From assembly GCF_016862515.1 (NCBI RefSeq), contig NZ_BONC01000044.1, forward strand, positions 1 to 64,000: DNA of 64,000 nucleotides. Reading direction: 5' to 3'. Made by a program: the position numbers and the translations under genes. The notes below the pieces were generated by a model that was not told where the DNA came from, ran no database searches, and saw nothing but the letters and a program-made list of their open reading frames with translations. Source of the stretch: Asanoa iriomotensis. Its GTDB lineage: Bacteria > Actinomycetota > Actinomycetes > Mycobacteriales > Micromonosporaceae. This document shows positions 57,718 through 64,000 of this stretch, in pieces. Position 1 is the first letter of the stretch, and each line of letters starts with the position of its first letter.

Positions 57718-58380
57718 GTGCCCGACTTCACGGTCATGACCGTCTGCCTGCCCAAGGCAACGCCCAGCGACCAGATCGCCACCGCAGCCTCGGCGCTGCT
57801 CGCCGCTCATGACATCACCGACGCCGGCCCCGCCGGCCACTTCCTCACCGCAACCCGACTGCGTACCGCCCAGCTTCTGCAGCCCTGGAAAGGCACCGCC
57901 GCCGGCGGCCCGATCCGACTGCTGAACCTCGCGCGGATGCGCAACGACCTGTCCCAGTCGTACGGGCGCCGCTGGCAGCTGTGGCACCAGATCGTCGCCG
58001 GATCTCCGGTCGCTCGCCCCTGGTGGCACTTCTACGACCGTCACACGGCCGACCCCAAGGCCTACACCTGGAACCACGCCAGGCACGGCTTCGCCAGCCA
58101 GCCCCGAATCGCACGGATGCTCACCTACAACAGCCACCCTGGTCGGGTCACCGACCTTCCCCTGGAACACCTCGACGCCTTCGAAGCCGGCCCACAGGCC
58201 TACGCCACCTACGGCTGGCTCCAGGCCGTCCCGTGCCACAGCATGCTGACCCTCGACGGGCAGCTCCTGCGTCCCACCAGCGCTCGCTACAGCGACCAGC
58301 TGGACTACCTGCGCCAGGCCAACGAGCACATCGCCCGCCTCGCCACCACAGACCTGCTGGCCGCCATCGCCACCAAGTAA
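57718..58380 (+). CDS. Hypothetical cargo protein
   Basis: A 220-residue protein from GTG 57718 (TATGGAGG-like AATGGAGG upstream). It is aromatic-rich (RRWQLWHQIVAG, ARPWWHFYDRHTA, PKAYTWNHARHGF) with a TYNSHPGRVTDLPLEHLDAF segment. No membrane helix and no family I recognise. First gene of the cargo operon. A terminator-like hairpin follows. Confidence 0.55.
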   Translation: MPDFTVMTVCLPKATPSDQIATAASALLAAHDITDAGPAGHFLTATRLRTAQLLQPWKGTAAGGPIRLLNLARMRNDLSQSYGRRWQLWHQIVAGSPVARPWWHFYDRHTADPKAYTWNHARHGFASQPRIARMLTYNSHPGRVTDLPLEHLDAFEAGPQAYATYGWLQAVPCHSMLTLDGQLLRPTSARYSDQLDYLRQANEHIARLATTDLLAAIATK

Positions 58381-58399
58381 GCCACCGCACCGAAGCAGC

Positions 58400-58426
58400 A
58401 GCCGGTCATCCCACGGATGACCGGCT
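58400..58426 (+). terminator. Intercistronic hairpin before the GGDEF gene
   Basis: Perfect 12-bp stem AGCCGGTCATCC / GGATGACCGGCT with a 3-nt loop, 20 nt after a stop codon and about 45 nt before the next start. No T-tract. Confidence 0.55.
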
Positions 58427-58470
58427 ATCGGTCGTGCCCTGCATACCACTCCCACGAAAGGGGAACCGCC

Positions 58471-59409
58471 ATGCCCGACCAACGGCACCCTCACCCGGGC
58501 CGACGGACCATCGTCGCCAGCATGCTGCTGGCCGTCACCGCCCAGCTGCTGCTGCTCATCGCCGTGGTCGTGATCTCGCGACACTTCACCACGGCAATCG
58601 CCGCCATCGCGCTCGCCGCCGTCGTCATCGGTGCCGCCGTCGGGACCTCCGCGCTCGGCTTGGCTCGCATCAGCCGGCACCTCGACCAAGAGCAGCAACG
58701 CCTGGTGTGCGCCCTCACTGACCCCGTCACCGGTCTACCGGTGCGCCGCATCGCCGAAGAGGCCATCGCCGACACCGACCCAGATATCATCCTCACCGTC
58801 GCCCTCGCCGATGTCGACCTGCTCCATGACATCAACCACGGCCCGGGCGGCCACGCCGCCGGCGACCGCTACCTCGCCGAGACCGGCCGACGGCTGCAAC
58901 AAGCCGCCATCGACGGTGACATCGTCGCACGCCTCGGCGGAGACGAGTTCGTCCTCATCACGCGCCGTACCCCGCAGCAGGTCACCGGCAGCCTCGTAGC
59001 AGCGCTCGCCGCACCGACCGCCGTGGCCGGATTCGTCCGGCCGATCGAGGTCAGCGTCGGCATCAGCCAACTGCCTGGCAGCGACCCGCACCAGCTGCTG
59101 GGCTGCGCGAGCCTGGCCATGTTCACCGCTAAGGACCGAGGCACGCGCATCGAGGTCTACGACCCCGACCGCGACGGCCTGCCGCTCCCGCACGGCGTCC
59201 GCCCAACCGTCCGGCGCCGTGATCGGCGCCCGGCCACGCGCCGCTCCGGAAGCCACCCGAGCTCCGGGCGGCTTCTGTCGTTCGACGAAGCCGAGGCGGC
59301 CGGGTTCGACGGCACCGGCCGCGACGGCGATCCCCGCTTCCCGTACACGGCCGACGATCTGCCCCCACAGACCACATCAACCCTGGACAAGGACGGTGAC
59401 CTGGCATGA
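58471..59409 (+). CDS. Membrane diguanylate cyclase (GGDEF protein) on the element
   Basis: A 312-residue protein with two N-terminal helices (IVASMLLAVTAQLLLLIAVVVISRHF; AAIALAAVVIGAAVGTSALG) and a GGDEF domain: DPVTGLPVRRIAEEA, VALADVDLLHDINHGPG (metal Asp), HAAGDRYLAETGRRLQQA, and intact LGGDEFVL (156-160). It should make cyclic di-GMP, subject to lacking an obvious sensor. An RxxD-type inhibitory site is not evident. The C-terminal 60 residues are Arg/Asp-rich and disordered. ATG 58471 follows AAAGGGGA. The stop overlaps the next gene by 4 nt. Confidence 0.8.
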   Translation: MPDQRHPHPGRRTIVASMLLAVTAQLLLLIAVVVISRHFTTAIAAIALAAVVIGAAVGTSALGLARISRHLDQEQQRLVCALTDPVTGLPVRRIAEEAIADTDPDIILTVALADVDLLHDINHGPGGHAAGDRYLAETGRRLQQAAIDGDIVARLGGDEFVLITRRTPQQVTGSLVAALAAPTAVAGFVRPIEVSVGISQLPGSDPHQLLGCASLAMFTAKDRGTRIEVYDPDRDGLPLPHGVRPTVRRRDRRPATRRSGSHPSSGRLLSFDEAEAAGFDGTGRDGDPRFPYTADDLPPQTTSTLDKDGDLA

Positions 59410-59873
59410 CGCTGCCCGAACGTCTCCTGCGCGTCGCGCTGTACGCCCGGGCCGACACCATGGCCCTCGCCGCCGAGCAGGCCGAACGGCTGCTGCAGAT
59501 CGCCGACAGCGCGCCCAACTGGCGCGTCGTCGCCGCGTTCTACGACATCACCGCGGACGCCGCCCGGCCCGGCCGCACCGGCGTGCTGAGCGCCGCCTCG
59601 GCCAGCGGCTTCGATCTGCTGCTCGTCGGGTCGCTGGACCGGCTCACCCGTAGCACCGACGAACTGCACGACCTGATCAGCCACCTCACTGCCGCCAACG
59701 TACTGCTGTGCACTGTCGGCCAACGGTCGACCGGGCAGACCCGCGGCGACGGCGACCGGCCGGACCTGTTCGTCGTCGCCGGCGGCCGGACCGGACCCGC
59801 TGCGCCGATCCGGCGCCCGCTGGCCGGACGCCCGCTGACCGCGCTGCCCGGGCGACCGAACGGGGAGCGGTGA
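59406..59873 (+). CDS. Resolvase-type domain protein lacking the catalytic serine
   Basis: A 155-residue protein with the N-terminal serine-recombinase fold: LLRVALYARADTMALAAEQA, AAFYDITADAARPGRTGVLS, GFDLLLVGSLDRLTRSTDEL. The active-site motif YxRVST reads YARADT, so the nucleophilic serine is gone, whereas the other fold residues remain (Arg of DRLTR). No DNA-binding domain follows, only a Pro/Arg-rich tail. It overlaps the GGDEF gene and the next gene, so it is a stable part of the operon. Likely a structural or regulatory relic. Confidence 0.7.
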   Translation: MTLPERLLRVALYARADTMALAAEQAERLLQIADSAPNWRVVAAFYDITADAARPGRTGVLSAASASGFDLLLVGSLDRLTRSTDELHDLISHLTAANVLLCTVGQRSTGQTRGDGDRPDLFVVAGGRTGPAAPIRRPLAGRPLTALPGRPNGER

Positions 59874-60673
59874 TGGGATACCGGCTCACGCGACCGCTGT
59901 TCTTCGGCGATGACCGGCTGCCATCGGTGCGCATCGGCACGGGCATCACCGGCGGGATCGTGTCCTGCGACCTGACCTTCTCCGGCCGCGACCACACGCT
60001 GTGGCGGCTGCGGATCACCGTGCCCGGCCGGACGGTCTACGACGAGCGGGAGGCGGTCCGCCAACCGGTCCGCGACTACGGCCGGGGCCGGCAGGCCGCC
60101 GAAGTGCTGTCGAGCAGCATCTCGTTCCTGCTCGCCGACGCCGAGGCGTACCGGGCCACCATGGGTCGCCGGACGCCATGCGACGGCTGGGTGTTCACCG
60201 CGGCCGTGGCCGAGTGGGCCTACCTGAACGACACCGAACTGCAGGCCATGGCCGACCAACTGGCAGACGACACAACAGCCGGCGGCCGAGCCGACGAGAT
60301 CGTCGACTACTTCCGTGTGTACCGGACCGACCCCGAAGCTGTCTTCACGGTCGACCCGCTCGACGCCGATCAGCCGCCGCTGACGATCGGCATCGCCACA
60401 CTCGGCGGCGGCACCGTCGGGCAAGCCTACGCCGACAACGACTGGATCTACGCCGTGCACCTCGACGGCAGGCTCGTCACGTCCGGCACCGACCTGCACA
60501 GCGGTGGCGTCGCGCAGACCCACCGGCAGATGGCCGCCGCTTTGACCGCCGCCCTCGGCGACGGCGACGCCGCGCCGGCCGCCCTGGCCGACCAGGCCGA
60601 GCGGCTGTCGGTGTGGGCCAGCGACATCGAGGAACAGGACGCCGACGAGGAGGACCACATCGATGTGCGATGA
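59873..60673 (+). CDS. Hypothetical cargo protein
   Basis: A 266-residue soluble protein from ATG 59873 (TGATG overlap with the previous stop). Alternating strands and helices: GIVSCDLTFSGRDHTLWRLRI, AAVAEWAYLNDTELQAMADQL, AYADNDWIYAVHLDGRLVTSG. The C-terminus is acidic (DIEEQDADEEDHIDVR). No family recognised. Overlaps the next gene by 11 nt. Confidence 0.55.
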   Translation: MGYRLTRPLFFGDDRLPSVRIGTGITGGIVSCDLTFSGRDHTLWRLRITVPGRTVYDEREAVRQPVRDYGRGRQAAEVLSSSISFLLADAEAYRATMGRRTPCDGWVFTAAVAEWAYLNDTELQAMADQLADDTTAGGRADEIVDYFRVYRTDPEAVFTVDPLDADQPPLTIGIATLGGGTVGQAYADNDWIYAVHLDGRLVTSGTDLHSGGVAQTHRQMAAALTAALGDGDAAPAALADQAERLSVWASDIEEQDADEEDHIDVR

Positions 60674-61211
60674 CCAAACCGTCACCGACGAGCGGTATCC
60701 GAACTGGCGAGCCCGGATCGTCCTCGACGAGGAGGCAGGTCAGCCCTGGGGCGACGCCCTCGCGCCCGCCCTGCTCGTCGAACGGCGCCGCGCCAGCTGG
60801 GCCACCGAGGTCTACCAGCCCGAGCACGCCGAGCGCATCCTGGCCGCCTGGCACCACCTCGACGGTGACGCGTTCGAGCGGTTCCTGCGCCTGGCGCACG
60901 GCACCACCGCCATCCAACACGTCACCGGCCAGGACCTGACCGTGATCATCTTCGACACGGCCGACTACCGCGCATGCACCGGGATCACCGATCGATGTGA
61001 CCTCACCGGCGAGCACGACGAGTGGCGGGCCTGGCTCGACGGGGACGTCTACGGCGTCATCGTCGAACGACACACGGCCACCGACTGCTGGACCGGCGAG
61101 GACGCGCTGTTCGGCCTCTACGGCCGGCAGTACGCCCTTGACCAGGCCACCGCGATGCTCGCCGAGGTGATCGCCACGGCCACCGCGGACACCGAGGCCA
61201 CTGCGGCCTGA
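60663..61211 (+). CDS. Hypothetical cargo protein
   Basis: A 182-residue acidic protein: NWRARIVLDEEAGQPWGDA, VYQPEHAERILAAWHHLDGD, GQDLTVIIFDTADYRACTGI and DVYGVIVERHTATDCWTGED. Alpha/beta, no membrane helix, three Cys without a metal pattern. No family recognised. Start ATG 60663 lies inside the upstream gene. Confidence 0.55.
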   Translation: MCDDQTVTDERYPNWRARIVLDEEAGQPWGDALAPALLVERRRASWATEVYQPEHAERILAAWHHLDGDAFERFLRLAHGTTAIQHVTGQDLTVIIFDTADYRACTGITDRCDLTGEHDEWRAWLDGDVYGVIVERHTATDCWTGEDALFGLYGRQYALDQATAMLAEVIATATADTEATAA

Positions 61212-61289
61212 TCGGACCACCGGGCCGGCGCCCGGTTGCACCACCAGCTCCACCAGTTCCGGCCGATGCCCGGCCAAGCACCACCCACC

Positions 61290-61317
61290 GCGGGCACGGC
61301 CGATGCGCCGTGCCCGC
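61290..61317 (+). terminator. Intercistronic hairpin
   Basis: Perfect 11-bp stem GCGGGCACGGC / GCCGTGCCCGC with a 6-nt loop, 24 nt upstream of the next start codon and its GGAGGAG site. Confidence 0.5.
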
Positions 61318-61340
61318 TCGATTCCTTTGGAGGAGAGCGC

Positions 61341-61733
61341 ATGGCACCCCAGACGTTCGATGAGTACCTGGCCGCCTACGGCCGCGCCGACGGCGACTAC
61401 CCGGTGATCGACCTCGACGCCGCAGACATGCAGCGCCACACCGTGGTCGTCACCTTCGCCGGCGGCGCCAAGAAGGCGATCGTGCAGTTCTTCGGCCTGG
61501 CCGCGCACGCCGACGGCGAGCACCTGTGCATCGACGTGCACGCGTTCGTCGACGAGCAGGCGGCCCGCTCCAGCGTGTTCGGCATGGAGAACGGCCGCCG
61601 CTTCGCCGGCTTCGCCGAGACCGCGCCCGGCCGCTCCCACGGCTGGCCCGCCGTCCGCGGCGTCAGCGTGCTCATCGGCACCCAGGCCGACCCGCAGCCG
61701 CAGCTCGAACAGCGATCCGAGCCGCAGTCCTGA
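61341..61733 (+). CDS. Hypothetical cargo protein
   Basis: A 130-residue protein behind a strong ribosome site (TTTGGAGGAGAG). FDEYLAAYGRADGDYPVIDL, TVVVTFAGGAKKAIVQFFGLAAHADGEHLCIDVHAFV: mixed strands and helices, no catalytic signature seen. Tail is Gln/Pro-rich. No family recognised. Confidence 0.6.
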   Translation: MAPQTFDEYLAAYGRADGDYPVIDLDAADMQRHTVVVTFAGGAKKAIVQFFGLAAHADGEHLCIDVHAFVDEQAARSSVFGMENGRRFAGFAETAPGRSHGWPAVRGVSVLIGTQADPQPQLEQRSEPQS

Positions 61734-61746
61734 CCCTTCCCCATCC

Positions 61747-61792
61747 GGGCGTGGGCAGGCACCGGCTGCGGCCGACCGGCCCACGCCCCCTT
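61747..61792 (+). terminator. Intercistronic hairpin with T-tract
   Basis: GGGCGTGGGC (61747-61756) pairs with GCCCACGCCC (61779-61788), with an inner CGGC/GCCG stem, followed by CCTTTT. Begins 13 nt after a stop codon and ends 28 nt before the next start, which has an AAGGAGG site. Confidence 0.65.
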
Positions 61793-61816
61793 TTCCGCCA
61801 AGGAGGCGCATCCCTC

Positions 61817-62464
61817 ATGACCGAACCGGTCACCCTGCACAACCTCTACTACCTGATCGACACGAGCGCGTGGCTCGACCAGCGCACCGGCGCACACCAG
61901 GTCGAGCACAGCTCACAGCTGCAGGACTTCGTCCGCTGCGACGTGTTCGACGACTACCACCCGGGCCTGGACATGGACGCCCGGATGCGGCTGTGGTGCG
62001 CCGCGCACGGCTACCCGGTCGGCGACGGTGGCGTGATCGAGCACGACGACGCCTGCCTGACCAAGCCGGTCACGATCGTGCTGGCCGCCACGACCGGCAT
62101 GCCCCGGGAAGCGCTGGCGCTGGTCAGCATCGACGGCGCCAGCCCCGACGTGTACGCCGACCGCACTACCGACGACGGCTACTGGCTGGACGCCACCTCC
62201 GTCGCACTGTCCTGCTCCGGCGGGCACGCCTGGAGCTGGGATGGTGACCACTACCTGCGCACCGCCGACGGCGCCGAAGCGCACGTCAGCACCCTGTTCG
62301 GCCGCGACGCCAGCGTGATCAGCCGCTGCCGCGACTGCGAGGCATTCGACGAAAGCACCACCGACCAGATGTGTCCGTGCCCGGGCTTCGCCGTCTACTG
62401 CCCGGCCTGCGGCGAACGCTGCCAGGTCACCCTGCCCGACGTCCCTCTCTTCGAGGAGCGCTGA
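61817..62464 (+). CDS. Hypothetical cargo protein with C-terminal zinc-finger-like cysteines
   Basis: A 215-residue protein from ATG 61817. Body: NLYYLIDTSAWLDQRTGAHQ, DDACLTKPVTIVLAATTGMP, SVALSCSGGHAWSWDGDHYL. The end has clustered Cys, SRCRDCEAF, DQMCPCPGF, YCPACGERCQV, which could bind one or two zinc ions. No family recognised. The stop overlaps the next start (TGATG). Confidence 0.6.
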   Translation: MTEPVTLHNLYYLIDTSAWLDQRTGAHQVEHSSQLQDFVRCDVFDDYHPGLDMDARMRLWCAAHGYPVGDGGVIEHDDACLTKPVTIVLAATTGMPREALALVSIDGASPDVYADRTTDDGYWLDATSVALSCSGGHAWSWDGDHYLRTADGAEAHVSTLFGRDASVISRCRDCEAFDESTTDQMCPCPGFAVYCPACGERCQVTLPDVPLFEER

Positions 62465-62904
62465 TGATCCAGCTGCGATTCGCGCTGCGCGACGTCCTGG
62501 CCGTGGCCGAACACGCCATCGCCGCGGCCGATCACAAGCCGTCGTTCGTCAACACGCTGGACGGCACGACGCCGACCCCGGCGCTGTGGTTCGTCGGCGA
62601 CGACGGTCTCTACCTGATGTCCAACGGCCTGCCGGGCCAGCCCCACCCGGACGGCGGCGACCGGCTGCACGTGGTCTACGCCGACGGCTACCGCACCGCG
62701 ATGTCCAAGCACGCCATCGCCGACGAGATCGGCGGCGACGACTTCTGCGAACCGCTGTCCCTGCTCGACCCCCAGCCCAACGGTGACACCCTGCACGCCC
62801 GGCTCACCGCTGGCGTCGCCGACGGCTTGGACCTGCTCATCATCGACCTCGACACCACCTCGATGCAGCTCTACCTCGCCGACGACCAGGGGGCCACCCG
62901 ATGA
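62464..62904 (+). CDS. DUF3085-like cargo protein
   Basis: A 146-residue protein: IQLRFALRDVLAVAEHAIAAAD, PALWFVGDDGLYLMSNGLPG, LHVVYADGYRTAMSKHAIADEIGGDDFCEPL. The LRFxLxDVLxxAEHA start and the WFVGDDGLYLMSNG core are what I recall of the DUF3085 family on actinobacterial elements; this link is tentative. Both ends overlap neighbours by 1 and 4 nt. Confidence 0.55.
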   Translation: MIQLRFALRDVLAVAEHAIAAADHKPSFVNTLDGTTPTPALWFVGDDGLYLMSNGLPGQPHPDGGDRLHVVYADGYRTAMSKHAIADEIGGDDFCEPLSLLDPQPNGDTLHARLTAGVADGLDLLIIDLDTTSMQLYLADDQGATR

Positions 62905-63689
62905 ACCTGCCCACCATGGACCCAGTCCGCCGTGCGCTCACCGAGGCCGAGCTGACCGCCATCATCGGCCGCATCGACGCCGCCGACTCCACCGGTGATT
63001 TGCTCGCCGCCGTCATCAGCTCCGTGTACGACACGCTGCTGGCCGACATCGGCCTGACCCTCAAGACCCTGCCCGACGGCCACCAGCTCGACCCGCGCCA
63101 GTTCCAGATCCCCACCAGCCAGTGGCAGGCCATCACCGGCGCGGTCACCGACCGGGCCGCCGCCTGGGGCACCGGCCCCGAACTGGCCATGGAACTCATC
63201 AGCGTCCTGCCAAGCAGCTACGACGACCCGGCCGCCCCGGTACCGGACACGCCCCGCACCGACCGGCGCCCCGACCTGCTGCACCTGCATGTCAGCCGGG
63301 ACGCGGTCGACGTCATCGCCGCTGCTGCCCGACACGTGCAGGCGCTCGCTACCCACTACGGCCCGGCATCGCCGGAGCACCTGACGGCCAGCAGCAGCTG
63401 GCTGGGCGGCCTGTCGCGGCTGCTGTCCCTGGGCTTCGGCGCCGACACCCGCGTGCACCACGACGGGCACCTCAGCCTCCTGGTCAACACCGGCAGCGGT
63501 TTCACCTTCGGGCTGATCTTCCACGGCGCCACCCGCCGCTGCACCGCCGGCGACGACTGCACCGCCACGATCGCCGATGACGGCACCGCCCACGCCCTGT
63601 GGTCCACGGCGGTCCTCGCCGATCACGTCCACGAGCCCAGCTTCCCGCTGGATGCACCACGACCCGGGTCCTGGTCCTTTCACTCCTGA
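62901..63689 (+). CDS. Hypothetical cargo protein
   Basis: A 262-residue soluble protein. N-terminal helices (RALTEAELTAIIGRIDAADS, DLLAAVISSVYDTLLADIGL), a central part LHLHVSRDAVDVIAAAARHVQA and a C-terminal beta-rich part LLVNTGSGFTFGLIFHGATRR. No family recognised. The ATG overlaps the DUF3085-like stop by 4 nt (ATGA). Confidence 0.55.
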   Translation: MNLPTMDPVRRALTEAELTAIIGRIDAADSTGDLLAAVISSVYDTLLADIGLTLKTLPDGHQLDPRQFQIPTSQWQAITGAVTDRAAAWGTGPELAMELISVLPSSYDDPAAPVPDTPRTDRRPDLLHLHVSRDAVDVIAAAARHVQALATHYGPASPEHLTASSSWLGGLSRLLSLGFGADTRVHHDGHLSLLVNTGSGFTFGLIFHGATRRCTAGDDCTATIADDGTAHALWSTAVLADHVHEPSFPLDAPRPGSWSFHS

Positions 63690-63779
63690 CTCGCATCGGC
63701 GCGCCGCGACCTGATCGGCCGCCGCCGCCCCAAGAGTTCTGACCCGTTTTCCCGGCCGTCGCCCGGCCACGCACCCAGT

Positions 63780-63813
63780 TTTCCGGGCATGGCCGCTGCG
63801 CCGTGCCCGGAAA
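63780..63813 (+). terminator. Intercistronic hairpin
   Basis: Perfect 10-bp arms TTTCCGGGCA (63780-63789) and TGCCCGGAAA (63804-63813) with a 14-nt loop, in the 149-bp gap between two cargo genes, 25 nt before the next start. Confidence 0.5.
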
Positions 63814-63838
63814 CCCTTATTGCACAGGGAGTTCCGTC

Positions 63839-64000
63839 ATGACCAGCACACTGCAACCGCATCAGATGCTGCGCATCGGCCAGCCGGTCCACGTCAACCT
63901 CAACGCCAGCTGGCTGCCAGCTACCGTCGCGTTCGTGGCCACCCGCCACGTCGGCGTCACCTACCACAACGGCGTCCCGGCCCAGCTCACCGACACCGTC
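63839..64000 (+). CDS. Partial cargo gene cut by the window end
   Basis: ATG 63839 with AGGGAG upstream opens a frame that stays open for 54 codons to the window edge: MTSTLQPHQMLRIGQPVHVN, then ASWLPATVAFVATRHVGVTY. The pattern of an intercistronic hairpin followed by a ribosome site matches the genes before it. Reads like a small beta-barrel (SH3/KOW-like) start. Too little to name. Confidence 0.55.
   Translation, partial: MTSTLQPHQMLRIGQPVHVNLNASWLPATVAFVATRHVGVTYHNGVPAQLTDTV

Larger units (their letters stand above)
40933..64000. mobile_element. Integrative conjugative element with type IV secretion genes (left part)
   Basis: A large serine recombinase abuts a tRNA 3' end, followed rightwards by conjugation genes (VirB2-, VirB6-, PrgI-, VirB4-, VirD4-like), a replication-relaxation protein and cargo genes with few known homologues. 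A shared octamer repeat occurs in the gaps of this part. No right attachment site, relaxase with clear motifs or second tRNA copy is seen before 64000, so the element continues past the window. Left boundary is placed at the tRNA by inference. Confidence 0.8.

Overview
The window is high-GC actinobacterial DNA. Gene content (a complete hopanoid operon, many short tightly packed genes, GTG starts, a serine/threonine kinase, a GTP-type 1 glycosyltransferase, a type IV secretion conjugative element) fits a filamentous actinomycete, most likely a member of the Micromonosporaceae (Actinoplanes/Micromonospora-like). The family assignment is inference from gene content and codon use; no marker gene is present. 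All product names rest on motifs read from the translated sequence, not on searches.

Left part (1 to about 5.9 kb): a GT1 glycosyltransferase converges on a Pkn-type kinase; a sugar-phosphate isomerase-like TIM barrel gene converges, across a perfect 17-bp bidirectional terminator, on a retron-type reverse transcriptase. Directly upstream of the reverse transcriptase is a 157-nt segment bounded by a perfect 14-bp inverted repeat, with a -10-like box at its 5' end and several internal hairpins: an apparently complete retron msr-msd. A YtxH-like membrane protein and tRNA-Asn(GTT) follow.

5.9 to 16.4 kb: one minus-strand operon, hpnC-hpnD-hpnE-polyprenyl synthase-shc-(hpnG::ispH fusion)-hpnH-dxs. 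Neighbours mostly overlap by 4 nt or are a few nt apart. It covers MEP-pathway boosting (dxs, ispH), prenyl chain synthesis, squalene formation, cyclisation to hopene and C35 side-chain addition.

16.5 to 31.9 kb: ordinary accessory and housekeeping genes: a PAP2-WS/DGAT fusion, DMT transporter, SDR, FAD amine-oxidase-like enzyme, DUF4062-STAND ATPase, MOSC protein, RsbW-like ATPase, VOC and GNAT proteins, a drug-type ABC exporter, a long near-perfect palindrome, a frameshifted VOC gene, a sirtuin, a RibD-like reductase, an excalibur-domain protein and an NmrA-like SDR.

31.9 to 39.9 kb: a candidate conflict/defence locus. A 1291-aa protein (catalytically dead trypsin-like domain, STAND NTPase, 13-14 WD40 repeats) is divergent from a small winged-helix-like protein and a 1073-aa protein with two P-loops (AAA/Orc-like plus HerA/FtsK-like). 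A 26-aa Cys-containing leader-type peptide with a terminator, and a DUF2568-like membrane protein, follow.

40.9 kb to the window end: the left part of an integrative conjugative element inserted at the 3' end of a tRNA with anticodon CAT. A large serine recombinase reads out into the tRNA. The element carries VirB2-, VirB6-, PrgI-, VirB4- and VirD4-like transfer genes, a replication-relaxation protein, HNH-like, gp88-like, sigma-like and diguanylate-cyclase genes, two serine-recombinase domains lacking the catalytic serine, and a long operon of unrecognised cargo genes. Its transcription-unit boundaries are studded with an octamer, CCCAACAG or CCCAACAC, in direct and inverted copies. Many cargo and transfer genes are preceded by an intercistronic hairpin. 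The right end lies beyond the window.
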